From assembly GCA_949126835.1 (NCBI GenBank), contig OX421509.1, forward strand, positions 6,436,411 through 6,500,410: a stretch of 64,000 bases of DNA, given 5' to 3'. This DNA comes from Anisus vortex. Taxonomy: Eukaryota > Mollusca > Gastropoda > Planorbidae. The translations under genes and the position numbers were made by a program. Each line of letters starts with the position of its first letter. Position 1 is the first letter of the stretch. Of this stretch, positions 22,701-32,268 are shown in pieces. The notes under the pieces were generated by a model. The model saw only the letters and a program-made list of their open reading frames with translations. It searched no databases and was not told the DNA's origin.

Positions 22701-24372
22701 TCGTACCATACACTGAGTCGATAGGCCCAGTCTCGATAAGCACTTCTTCAAGAGCGCGATCGGTGCGCACTCTGTACTCGTCCCATCGTGCCTTCGAGTA
22801 GATCCACTTCCTGGGCCCGGAAGGTTCGCTGCTTGCTTTTCCTATATTGATAGTGACCAACACGGGCAAATGATCACTCCCAACATCGCCCAAGACTTCC
22901 ATAGAGGTGCTAGCAGCCAGATCAGCACTCACGAGCGTGAGATCCGGCCTCGATTCACTGCCATTTCCCGTGTGGAAAAAGGTAGCTGGGGTATCGGTAC
23001 CCTGTAATCGGATAAGCGTCGTGCTGTTGCATAGCTCCTCCACCAGTCGTCCTGAGTTGTTGGCGACAGCATAGCCCCAGGCCGGTGATGCCGCATTGAA
23101 ATCACCGCCAATACAAGTGCGAGAAAGATGTGCCTCCACGGTGAGGTCCAAATCCTTCTTCGGAGGGTTGTAGACGTTGGTCAGGGTATAAGCCTTTCCA
23201 TTCTTCAACACCTCCAGGGTTAGGATATCTGTCTTGCAACTGCCCGTTCTGCGGTTCACCACTCGAGCTTGTAGTGAACTTCGGACAAGGGTTGCCAGCC
23301 CTCCACTGCCTCCCAAGCAGCAGGTGCATCGGAAGATCGTATATCCCGAAAAGGATGCCACCCTCTTCTTACCAATTTTGCACTCCTGGAACATTGCCAC
23401 GTCAATATCATACTCATGCAAGAGTTTTAGGATCTCTAGAGACTTGGGGATCAGGCCGAACACGTTCAGGTGCATCACCCGGAGCTGGGCGCTCTTTTGG
23501 TGCGAGCCTTTGCCTAGGTCACGTCTACCGTCGGGCTTCCTCCGCTTTCGCTGGGAGCAGAGTCCTATCGTGTTACGCCTCTCAGCTCGGGATACCCGCG
23601 CACGGGCACCCCTAAACCGGGAACACGAAACCCCTAAGGGCTTGTTGGATCTGTGCGCCGTATCACTAGTCGCGGGAGTCACCGTCGGGGATTGGCAGAA
23701 CGCGGTCTTATTGTGACTGACCTGACCACCCAAGGTGGGATTCCCCGGCTGTATGTCATGTACACCGGGACACAGGGTACCACCAGCCCTGGTTTTACTG
23801 CCATTACGTAGGCCGCTTTGGCCTCCAGTCTTCCAGGAATGCTCCCGTCTAGAGCGGCTACATTTCCTGGCTGGCAAATGGCAGCTGCTTTTCTGCTTAT
23901 CCTGGGAACAGAGTCCTATCGTGTCTTGCCTTTTCACCCGGGAATCCCGCGAACGGGCCTCTCCAGTCCGGCTACACGAAGCTCCTAGGTGGGGCTTGTC
24001 GGATCTGTGCTCCGCTTGGCAGAGGGTGACTTTCGACTGCTGCTTAGCTACAACAGCGCCCGGGTTTTCACCATTCCCAGGCTTTGCTTTTCCCGTACGG
24101 ACAGAGATAGTGCACACCTTGGGCCCCTGCAATGGCAGTCCTGCCCTAGAAGGGTCACAAGCTAATACCTCTACCCTCATATGAGCGGTCCCACTTCCTG
24201 AGACTTCAGAACCGCGTGGTTCACCTCCATCCGAGATGGAGACTGGAAACTGACAGTTCACGTTGGTCGCGGACTTATCGGTCAATGCCCCAAGGCGAGT
24301 TGGCAAGTGACCGGGGCAGCTCAACTGAGTAATACCCAGACTCGGGGTATTCGTTTCGGTTGTACAAGCCAT
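19756..24372 (-). CDS. LINE polyprotein: endonuclease, reverse transcriptase, RNase H, zinc finger
   Basis: 1538 codons, uninterrupted, starting at ATG 24372. Residues 1-290 are a basic, Ser/Arg-rich region of unknown role with two copies of a 40-residue block containing TIGLCSQ. Residues about 295-510 are the AP endonuclease (MHLNVFG, FQECK, IGGDFNA, GSDHLPV). Residues about 700-1010 are the RT (YRPISLTSCVGK, FLDFKQAYDKVW, QGLPQGSALSC, catalytic LLFADD near 962). Residues about 1255-1400 are RNase H (YTDGSA, DAEMEAI, FTDALSV, IPGHAGVPGNEIVDALA). Residues about 1483-1498 form a CRHC...H....C zinc finger. The protein would nick target DNA and copy the LINE RNA at the nick. All key residues I checked are present, so it may be competent; no separate ORF1 was found. 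Confidence 0.93.
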   Translation of the reverse strand: MACTTETNTPSLGITQLSCPGHLPTRLGALTDKSATNVNCQFPVSISDGGEPRGSEVSGSGTAHMRVEVLACDPSRAGLPLQGPKVCTISVRTGKAKPGNGENPGAVVAKQQSKVTLCQAEHRSDKPHLGASCSRTGEARSRDSRVKRQDTIGLCSQDKQKSSCHLPARKCSRSRREHSWKTGGQSGLRNGSKTRAGGTLCPGVHDIQPGNPTLGGQVSHNKTAFCQSPTVTPATSDTAHRSNKPLGVSCSRFRGARARVSRAERRNTIGLCSQRKRRKPDGRRDLGKGSHQKSAQLRVMHLNVFGLIPKSLEILKLLHEYDIDVAMFQECKIGKKRVASFSGYTIFRCTCCLGGSGGLATLVRSSLQARVVNRRTGSCKTDILTLEVLKNGKAYTLTNVYNPPKKDLDLTVEAHLSRTCIGGDFNAASPAWGYAVANNSGRLVEELCNSTTLIRLQGTDTPATFFHTGNGSESRPDLTLVSADLAASTSMEVLGDVGSDHLPVLVTINIGKASSEPSGPRKWIYSKARWDEYRVRTDRALEEVLIETGPIDSVYGTMVKAILGVARKTIPRSHEKRKFRPFWTKALGELVRKRRAARKLASRRKTAESRREYNRLTAEVKGAIAEAKLSKWTDTCAGLDLADSRQAWNLINHLERAEVASRAPASLARAGAGPMVSDTKRAEMLNRHFVSVGKLGGRTSVSAGLDKVRKANERHMTGEGEASTFTVPFTRQELEYVLRRCKAKKAPGLDGISNELITHLGAGGKGKLLELVNRTWSEGVLPKQWREALVVPILKRSKDPGQAESYRPISLTSCVGKVAERLINRRLVRFLEDNGLVTPTQAGFRSGRSSMDQVTLLVQKMADGFQRKESTLAVFLDFKQAYDKVWRPGLLLKLQRLGIASNMYNWIKGFLSRRTVATRYGKAVSRKRVLEQGLPQGSALSCTLFLAFINDLPNYLGCSSLLFADDLVVWSTGREARALERALQQDLNAVACYAKLWGMEVNCLKTVYSLFTLGIDILKDPIELNIDGRALACDQKPVYLGVTLDRKLTMYDHVRLVQEKASSKLNIVKRLASTGWGAKASVLRNLYLGAVRSQIDYSLPVQIYASDTALKTLDSVQNQALRLICGTFRTAPTSAVEIMANVPPLNGRRKRAVITAYERYKRLEESSPLRMLVDSWVGRARISMQSFMHHALKLSAEIGLPVDRMPMRTGVEPPPHLSFNLPEIRANLMEAVGPSACLTERRAAALRTVRAYSGFVEAYTDGSAISGTEARSGYGALVSYPKAEEKRAELSGPCGAICIFDAEMEAIRIAVEAIGKTFEETPSARDDVVIFTDALSVLQAIDGLGSWPELLVRLLAAISDLILRYEVKVILQWIPGHAGVPGNEIVDALAKKGSLTPTPEGPSTFASARRSIREWETRQWNKSWDESDKGRGVWQQLKRPNRADPWWKLRRREQATIAQFRTGHCPIGAYFGRFRPNFDSRCRHCFEAEETVEHLLLDCPALQEERVDGNGQQFAPSLYGNLAVLRSTSVFVLRILRD

Positions 24373-24850
24373 GTTTTTGTCTGCTCCAGGGGGAGCGATC
24401 GCCCAGGGGGGCTAAAGTGACGTAGCAAAACAAACGATCGGCAATGCCTCTGCCGCACTACCTGCAAGACCCAGAGTAAAGGGTCAAGTCAACCGTTTGC
24501 TGGTGTTTGTCCTCAATGTCGCTGAGGTACGTTTAGCACGACTTTCTCCTAAAGTCTGAGCTAGCCATCAGAGGACAGCTGGCTGCAATGCTGCAGTATT
24601 GGAAACTAGCTCCATCGCGCTGGACCATAACCTTCTACTGCGGAGGCTAGGAGACACTCCCCAGCCATGAAGGGCCGGGGACCTACGTTATTAGCCGGAA
24701 CAGAGTCCTATCGTGCATTGCCTTTTCACCCGGGAATCCCGCATGCGGGCCTCACCAGTCCAGCTACACGACGTTCCTAGGTGGAACTTTTCGGATCTGT
24801 GCTCCGTTACACAGAGTCACCGCTATGAGGTTACGTAGTATCGACCCTGG
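24373..24850 (-). other. 5' region of the complete LINE
   Basis: The GC-rich leader before the ATG. It includes, at about 24695-24830, a third copy of the repeated block found in the ORF around 23904 and 23553. A promoter is expected here in I-group elements, but I see no specific motif. Confidence 0.6.
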
Positions 24851-25100
24851 TTATGGGCACCAGATAGGTCTAATGGGCACTGGATTGGTCTTATGTGTAG
24901 AGGATAGGTTTAACGACAGCGCAACGGTCTTTAGGGCATCATTTGTATTTTGGGCAGCTGATATGTCTTCTCGGAAAAGGATTTGTGTTCAGGGCATTTG
25001 ACAGATTTTATGGGCAACGATTGTCCTTTTGGACATTATATTGGTCTTATTTGTGGCGAATAATCTTATAAGCATCTTTTGTCTTTTGGGCAATGTATCG
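24851..25100 (+). repeat. Target duplication and minisatellite, copy 3 right part
   Basis: Begins with the second TTATGGGCACCAGA (24851-24864) and continues the GGTCTTATGGGCAC-type units up to CAATGTATCGGAGCCAGC. Confidence 0.8.
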
Positions 25101-25344
25101 GAGCCAGCAAAAGAAAAAAAAAAGCAAGAAAGGTTTGTGTCGATCCTATTGTAATAGAAAAAGAGTAGCCAGCTTAAGAAAAGGAGAACCCTTTCTTTGT
25201 CGGCTGTATGATGTATTCTAGAATTTGGTCAACATAAGTTTGCTTAAAACAATCTGCAAAGCTGAATAGTCTTATCTCAGATTCAACATTATTTGTATTT
25301 GTTTTTACATCATATTTATTACATACATGGCGGCTGAATCAATA

Positions 25345-26049
25345 TATTGAGTGTATTATATAATCTTCGTCTTCTACTTAAGTAATAGCATGTTGAATTG
25401 AGTAAAGGTTGTGTCAGATTATGAGAATATAATTGAAATTTATCATAGAAGTAGTCTGATAATGTATATTTATGTATATAAATGTACAATGTTGTTTTAA
25501 AACTAGTTAATATGAAAAAAAAGTATTATTTCCGCTCAACTTGCTTCAAATGTTAAAGACTCTCAAATATATTCCAAAAGAAATCCAAAAAATAAAGTTT
25601 TTCTATGTTTTAGCAAAGAAAACACTAAAAAACTAAATTTCATGTCACGGTATCATTTCTTGCTGGCGTCCTTAAAAATAGACAGTTCATTTTAACACCT
25701 CTGTTTAATTATTATTTTTTTTTTAAACTTAATATCTATGTTTATGCCATCTACGAACATTAATTAACAATGTTATGTTAAAGCTTAAGTACATTTTTAT
25801 CATTTTCTTTTTTAAAAAGTCTCTTTTTTTCAGACTTGACTTTTTTTTCCTCAATTTTATCAAACTTGCGATATAAATTTGTTTCGAGCGCAAAAAAATC
25901 TAAAAGCAGACAAATAAAGATAATAATTAGATAGATCAGTATATATTCTTTACATTTTTTGAACAAAAATGCAAACTATTAACTTAATTTCATGTCTTAA
26001 ATCGCATTTTACGAAGTGTCCTTAAATAAGGACGCCAGCAAGATATGGG
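25345..26049 (+). repeat. Right arm of the TTAA composite (third copy)
   Basis: Homologous to 8688-9381 and, inverted, to 6242-6930. It includes GGCGTCCTTAAAAATAGACAG and, at the end, GAAGTGTCCTTAAATAAGGA. Non-coding. Confidence 0.7.
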
Positions 26050-26080
26050 TTAAATAAAGACTTTATGAATATTTTTTCAG

Positions 26081-26245
26081 GCAACTGTACATTAATGGAC
26101 GCCAGTGCCAACACAAGTAAAGACATTTATGTTTCATGCAGTTCAAAAGAAGGTTTTACACTTCTAACCAGTGGTTCAGTTACAGTATGTGTGTGGGAGT
26201 CTACAAACCAAGTAAACTATACTACAGCTAGAGATGACTGCAAAG
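26081..26245 (+). CDS. Lectin gene 2, first CTLD exon
   Basis: A 165-nt exon with acceptor ATTTTTTCAG and donor G|GTAATC, phase 1 at both ends. It encodes NCTLMDASANTSKDIYVSCS and then SKEGFTLLTSGSVTVCVWES, TNQVNYTTARDDCK. C...GFTLL..G..T.CVW and TTARDDCK correspond to the N-terminal strand, first cysteines and first helix of a long-form CTLD. It joins the central exon to give DDCKGARSSHL. The acceptor lies only 27 bp from the end of a transposon. The paralogous exon of gene 1 is outside the window. Confidence 0.82.
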
Positions 26246-26814
26246 GTAATCAAATATAAGGGCATAGTCATAATTTAAAGGCTTTAAATAAGCATAAAAC
26301 AATTTTTTTAAATAGAAATTTAAATAATTTAAATATGCAATGTGAGAAAACGCTTAAAAGGGCCCTGAAAAAAATCTATTAAATAGCTTATTAATATTTA
26401 AGATACTTAAAAAACAACAACAACAAATAAAACAATATCAAATATCAATACTGTGAGAACCACTCAAATGTGTCACTTACCTAAAAATATAGAGTAAATA
26501 AATGGTTGCATTTTTAAACCGTTTGACATGGGGTAAAGACGAAACTACCAAAAAAAGACTACATCAACATGGCTAAATAATTGTAATACTCCTGCAGAGT
26601 TAAAGTGTGAATAGCAATCTAATAAAATCATGTTTTATACCTCTGGCCGAACAAAAAATGTTTTCTTATTGAACTTCAAATCGGACACTTTAACTTCAAA
26701 ACGAACCCTAAGCTAAAGTTATTAAAGATTAATAATGTTGTTAGTATAAATAACACTGGAGCTATTGTTACATTTAAGTGTTTTATTTTACGGTCAATAA
26801 GGGTTATCCCTGAG

Positions 26815-27410
26815 ATCATACTGGATATTTAAGTTTAAATTAAATACTGGCTCAATTACTAGAAATGTCTAGGGGGAATGGTGGCGCATGAATCTCAAGA
26901 ATGCCCGTTACAATCTAATAACCAAGGAAAGAACACTTATCTAGAACGATTACAAAACTATATTAAAAAGAAGAAGAAAACTCCTATTAACAAACTAAAC
27001 AATTAACTTCATTTACATATAAAGAAAGAAGATAATAAATTAAGAAATACAATAAGCAGACCCGACTATAAATAAACAACTGTTATGAAGGAAAGTAGTA
27101 CCAAATACAATATTAATCTTATGACTAAGAATTAAAAATTGAAGATCCTCAAAACAATTAAGAAAACTTAAATAGACAGGAAGAAGGATAATACAGATAT
27201 TAGAATATTGTCGAAGATATTTTAGAAGATATTGTCGTAGTGTAAAATATTAAACAACACTAACTATTAAAATAAAAAGGGGAGGAGAGATCAAAACAAA
27301 TCCTAACGTCTTACTGTCCTAAAAACTAGGATTAATCTCTTGTTTACATTTTCAAAATAATTAAAAACTTTAGCCTCACATACAAAGGATCAATATTCGT
27401 AACACTATTC
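26815..27410. repeat. Dispersed repeat Y, copy 1
   Basis: Direct-orientation homologue of 31278-32110. Shared words: ATGTCTAGGGG, GATTACAAAACTATATTAAA, TAGAAGATATTGTCGTAGTG-type text, AAAAAGGGGAGGAGAGA, AAACAAATCCTAACGTC and CAAAGGATCAATATTCGTAA. It is non-coding. TG...CA-like limits hint at an LTR, but target duplications do not match. Confidence 0.6.
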
Positions 27411-29279
27411 TTACCATTGAGTTGGTCTAGGCTTTGGCTATTGTGTTTGGGATTTTCTAAAACAATAATATACTTACGCATGAGTCAAATCAACCTCTGC
27501 ACCAAAAAAAAAAAAAGAGGAAGACAATTTAGATTTTCTTTTTTTAATCTATATGCACTTATTGACTTATGTTATAAAATATTTTCAAACACACAACAAG
27601 CAATTGACACTTAAAAATCAGCTTACATTTTTTTTAAAGTACTTATGCAAGAAAATTTATTATACAAATGTTAGTCTGTGGGTCTGAATTAAGTATATAT
27701 CTTACTTTAGTTCTAGACCATAATAATCTCAACGGGAGCTTTATCTCCCCCCCCAGGGCGCGGTCAGAGAGCAGTCAGAAGATCTGGTAAGGCGCTGACA
27801 TTCCCTGGGGAGGTAGTGGGTCGGAGAAGGGCAAGTGGGCGGTACAAACGTACTTGAAATAATTTGAACAGCTCTGCTATTTTTTTATTTTTTTATTCTG
27901 AAATTTAGATATGCTGTAATTATAATAATGATAATCTTTAGCATTGACTGTTAAGAGACAAAGAATTAATAAACTGTTACGCTATTGAGTTATATGCCTA
28001 CTGTTTAATCGTGACTTTAAAGTCATTAATAGCTCTTTATGTACTTAACCTGGATATATTACTATATTTAGAATGTTTCCGAGAAAGGCACGGTAGAGGG
28101 ATGATACAAAGACTATTTATTTACTAATAAGAAATTGCACTCACTTAAAGAAGTTTCAATTTAAATTAAATATCTGGATCGGTTCAACAGCTAGCTATGT
28201 TCGGTGCGTTTGTTATTTACTGCAGTTTCAGATTGGTTTGCTTTTAATTAGATTAAAATAATATGTTTTACAGAGATTTAAAAATTAACAATTTTTTATA
28301 TCATCGTGCATTTAAAATGAGTCAATAGGCCTACGATTTTACCTACCATAGTACACCTGATCCTAGGCCTATATCTTATAACTAGAAATAAAAGTTGAGC
28401 AATAGCACTGTGCATAATCTAGAATCTAGATGACGGGTGATTTAGAATACATTGTGAGTTTTATTAAAAAGGAGAAAATGTCCCAATTTAGTAATAATAA
28501 TAAAACTAACCCATAAAAACCAAGTTTTTATTATACTCCATTTCTTTGTAAGCTAAGTCATATAATTAAATAATTGATTGACTGCTGGAAATGAAACATG
28601 TACAGAAAAATATCTGTGTCATAAATCTCAAAAATATCTCCTTACTCCGTATGAATTGTTTAGTTTTATTTTCTGTTACTTTCGTTTAAGAATTTTTTTC
28701 CCTTTATTCACAAAGATAGAGCGCAACGTTTGATGACGTCATAAAAATTATCTCAGCGCATCTTTTTTTTTCTAGCTTTGTGACGAAAAAACATAAAAAG
28801 TTTGACCGGCATTTTCAACGTAAAACCAAAACAAACCGATCGACATTTTCAAAAAAAGATCAAAATTATAATATAATAAAGTTTTTTTTTACCTGAAAAT
28901 TTGATAGATTGTGTTGTTAGTTGCCAGAAGTCTGCTGTCCAAGTTTCAGCTCGATTGAACGACGGGAAGTGATCGTAAAATTGATGCAAACTTTTACAAG
29001 CAGACAGACAGTATGAGCTAAGAGAAAGGGAGTAAAAATGCAAGCCCATTGGTCGAGTATAATGTGCTGAAAATCCAAGAATCGCACAATTATTGCTACC
29101 AGGAATAATATATTTTAATAAACATTACTATGTTTAAACCGTGGAGTGTCCGTTAATACAGACAGTACCTTGAAATAGAGTTTATAATTATTTATATTTA
29201 TTTACACCGGAAGACTTGCAAATCGAAGGCCGCGCATGCGCAAACTATTCAGCTCTAAAATATGCGCATGGGGTCCAAC
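27411..29279. other. Lectin gene 2 intron, no gene seen
   Basis: AT-rich. A small GC-rich patch with a C run is at 27740-27845. Short frames at 27417-27614 and 28849-29049 have no domain. Nothing else recognised. Confidence 0.45.
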
Positions 29280-29282
29280 TAA

Positions 29283-29590
29283 TTCATCATCATCATCATC
29301 ATCATCATTGGCTCCCTAGTCTCGAAAGACGATTACATTTGCGCTCCTGTCATTTGGCCAGCCTTGCAAAATTGACTGTGTCGTTGGAGACCTATCATTG
29401 AGAGACAGGCTCTGTCGCATCTCTGGCACTTGATAGCTGGACCGTTAGAGATTGTTAGGGGCAACCTGTTTTCTTTACTTTTCTTTGCTGCTATTTTAGC
29501 CTCCGTCATAAGGCGAAGTTTGCCCTCTGCCACATTAATACCGGTGTGTAAGGTGCCTCTCCAACTACTTCTGTGCTGAGCAAGGTTCTC
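29283..29590 (-). pseudogene. LINE 3' end with C2H2-like finger and (ATG)n tail
   Basis: The minus strand encodes ...PAIKCQRCDRACLSMIGLQR followed by HSQFC, a C2H2-like finger. Related fingers occur at the C-terminus of several invertebrate LINE polymerases. Just downstream is a (GAT)n run (29285-29309 on the + strand as CAT repeats), as expected for a LINE 3' tail. It is 5'-truncated. Confidence 0.55.
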
Positions 29591-30129
29591 CCAGTATGAA
29601 GTAGAAAATTGAAGTGAATATTAAACTGATTATTCAATCACTTCAAAGAATGTCGAAAAATGGAGCGTGGCTTAATAAAAAGGCTTTGTGTTATGCACCT
29701 AGGTCACCATCTTATTTTTTCTTTCAATGCATTTGTCATTTTTGTGTTGTTTTGTCTAATTAAAAAAAAAATTATATCATAATATTTTAATTTAAAAAAT
29801 CAGAAATAAAGCGTATATTGCCATTTAGGTTTTTAAATCTTATAGAGTATTCAATTCTGAAATCAATTTACATATAATACAAATAATGCATGTATATACA
29901 TGTTTATACAACTGTATATTACATGTTCTACGGTTTACTTAAGTAGAGAAGGCATAACAATAAACAGGTTAATAAAACTAAAAAAATGTGAAGTCTTTTA
30001 AAATCTTTTGTTTGGCAATTTCGGTTTATATTTATTTAGGTTTCGACCGAGGGTGTACTGAAACTGTCAGTTTAGGCTTCAGTTTCGATCAAAAGTCAAT
30101 TTATAACTGTCCGTATGGTTTCGTTTTCG

Positions 30130-30265
30130 GCCGAAACATCACAGCCACTCCTTAAAATGTTCAGTGTAGCTGGACAAATAAAAAGTACCTTGGAATGCGC
30201 TCATTTGAATCTGTGGTGTCTTCTATATGAAACAAGCTTGCCTCAGACACTGAGAGAATCTGAGA
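30130..30265 (+). pseudogene. Possible hAT transposase C-terminal remnant
   Basis: Encodes MFSVAGQIKSTLECAHLNL followed by LLYETSLP. The FS.AGQI....R..L pattern belongs to the hAT dimerisation region. It is short and degenerate, with nothing else of a transposase around it. Confidence 0.35.
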
Positions 30266-30652
30266 CAACAGAGTCTTTGAAAAATAGCCCAACGACCTTA
30301 CTCTTTGGCTAATGGCTGAGTGTAATGTAAGTAAAGTCGGTCCAAATTAATTGATCATAGGGCCGGTAAAGCAGCATTTACCAGTTTCAATGGCCACGGC
30401 GTACTAATGGATGTGTGTCTAGCCCAATAGTGGCTGTGAGCTCTACATACAAATACTACTGCCATTGCAATTTATTCCAAGAGCGCACTGAGCATGCTAC
30501 ATTTAATAGCATGGATACAAGCGCTATAACCATTCGTTATTCACTGTTTTACAAAACAGAAAAGGGATTAATTGAAAATGTTATACAGTCCATTTTGATC
30601 TGTGGAAATTCACGTCTCCGTGGTTGTTGTTCTTAAGTGGAACAGAAGCGAT

Positions 30653-30735
30653 TTGGGTCACTTCATCCCCAGTCACTTCATCCCCAGACAATTAATCCTA
30701 AATCACTTCATCCCCACACACTTAATCCTAAAAAT
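30653..30735 (-). repeat. Small inverted island of the 15-bp repeat
   Basis: Three or four units such as TCACTTCATCCCCAG (the complement of CTGGGGATGAAGTGA), mixed with AATTAATCCTAAA. It lies 1.5 kb before the giant array and in the opposite orientation, next to the MULE transposase remnant. Confidence 0.75.
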
Positions 30736-30864
30736 GCAATTTTAAGTATAGAATTATTAAATCAGATCGAAATGCAAATCATAATAAACACAAAAAAGCT
30801 AATAGTTCGATATTAAAATTTTTTGATTTGTTACTAAGAGTTTTTAAGGTGAGTGTTTTTTAAA

Positions 30865-31245
30865 TCAGTGTGACAGAAAAGCTAAAGATCGGAGATAGAG
30901 AAGACGATCCATTGACTCGTAGCGCTGCACATTGTTGTCGATTCTCATGGCTAATGCAGCATACTTCTTTCCTGGACGCTGCTCTGTGCCGGTGCATGAC
31001 TGCAGTACTGATGCTTTGTGCAGTTGACCATCCTTACATAGACCATCAAGAAATGTCCACATTGTTGGATGGTGACACGAGAACAGAGATTGGAGGGCGT
31101 AATGCCAACCCTCTAAAGTGTTGTTTGTTCGTGCAACAACGCCGTTTACGTCTATGTATTTATTCCACATTTCTGAGTGAAACAATGCTGAAGCATAATT
31201 TTCTCCTCTACCTCGCTGTTTGCGAGAACGTACATATATTACGTT
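30865..31245 (-). pseudogene. MULE (Mutator-like) transposase C-terminal fragment
   Basis: The minus strand encodes RSRKQRGRGENYASALFHSE, then MWNKY... and RTNNTLEGWHYALQSLFSCH followed by HPTMWTFLDGL. The NN.LEGWH block with a following HP.(I/M)W is the third catalytic-acid region of MULE-type transposases in invertebrates. The first two catalytic Asp regions are absent, so this is a fragment. The frame is open from about 31245 to the stop at 30865, without an ATG at its upstream end. Terminal repeats of MULE/foldback relatives often consist of tandem subrepeats, which fits the neighbouring 15-bp repeat. Confidence 0.65.
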
Positions 31246-31277
31246 GCAGTGTTTAAATTTAAAAGGTCCTCTCTGCG

Positions 31278-32110
31278 ACTATACTGGATTATCTTATTAA
31301 GATATAATAAAATAGTGGCTCTAATAAATTATGTCTAGGGGTTTTATGGGTGGCGTATTAATCGCAGGAAAGCCGTTAGAAATTATTAACCAAAGAATGA
31401 ATGAACACTTATCTAAAAACAATTACAAAACTATATTAAATAGAAGAACGAAACTCCTATTTATCAACTAAACAATTAACTTTAATTATATAAAATGAAA
31501 TAAGACAATCAAATAAGGAGTATATTTATGAAATCCTAATCTAAATTATTGACGGCTACAATAATCTCAATAGAAAAATAGTGCCAATAACCCTGGCGAG
31601 AAAAGTGAAACTACGAGGCTATAAAGTCTGTGAATTGAAGTTCCTCAAAACAAATTAAGTTTTTAACTACAATAAAGAAGACTTAAATATCTAGAAATAG
31701 TAGGAAATCTAAAAAAGAAGTTATTAGTATATTATAAAATATATTGCCAATAACTGTTATAACCGAAAGTAGTACCAAATAAAATATTACTCTTAGGACT
31801 AGTAATGTAAATTGATGCTTATCGAATCCAATCAAAAAAACAACAATCTATAAGATTTAAATATGTAGAAAAAGTAGGAAATCTAATAAAGAAGTTATTA
31901 GTATATTAGAAACTATATTGTCGTAGTGTATTATATAAATAGTGACTTACTAGTAAAATAAAAAGGGGAGGAGAGACCAAAACAAATCCTAACGTCCTAC
32001 TGTCTAATCTACTAAAAAAAACTAGGATCAATCTCCTGTTTACACTATAAAACTTATTAAAAACTCTAACCTCACATACAAAGGATCAATATTCGTAACA
32101 CATACGTATT
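31278..32110. repeat. Dispersed repeat Y, copy 2
   Basis: Homologue of 26815-27410 in the same orientation. It is longer because an internal segment (AAATATCTAGAAATAGTAGG and similar) is repeated. Non-coding. Confidence 0.6.
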
Positions 32111-32268
32111 CTCGAAGAATAGTTCACAGAATTGTCGTTCAAGGCCCACTAACTTTTTTAATCTAATGGCTTTGTCGAACTAAACACACGATATTTATAT
32201 GAATGCACGTACAGTAAAATAAAACACAAAGATGCACTGATTATCAAAGGCGAAACAACTTATAGGCA

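Larger units (their letters stand above)
19720..24850 (-). mobile_element. Full-length I-clade-like LINE, 5.1 kb
   Basis: Bounded by perfect 14-bp direct repeats. It holds one long ORF with endonuclease, RT, RNase H and a C-terminal zinc finger. The 3' end is short and lacks a poly-A tail. The 5' region (24373-24850) contains a non-coding copy of a sequence that also occurs twice in the ORF. RNase H plus CCHC is characteristic of the I group; similarity to the snail element Nimbus is plausible but was not tested. GC content is much higher than in the surroundings. Confidence 0.88.
18409..26049 (+). mobile_element. piggyBac-like composite module, copy 3, with LINE inserted
   Basis: It starts CCCATATCTTGCTG (preceded by TTAT rather than TTAA) and ends ...GCAAGATATGGG followed by TTAA (26050-26053). 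Without the LINE it would be about 2.5 kb and matches, in order, the inverted module at 8683-6242: MITE, AT-rich spacer, minisatellite, LINE fragment, minisatellite, right arm. It lies in lectin gene 2 and its right end is 27 bp before the exon at 26081. Confidence 0.65.

Noticed and set aside
20052..24184. Several open frames antisense to the complete LINE
   Set aside because: Shadows of the GC-rich LINE ORF; none has a domain.
26867..32101. Repeat Y copies as the two LTRs of one retrotransposon
   Set aside because: No retroelement proteins lie between them, lengths differ strongly, homology extends beyond the TG start, and no matching target duplication is seen.
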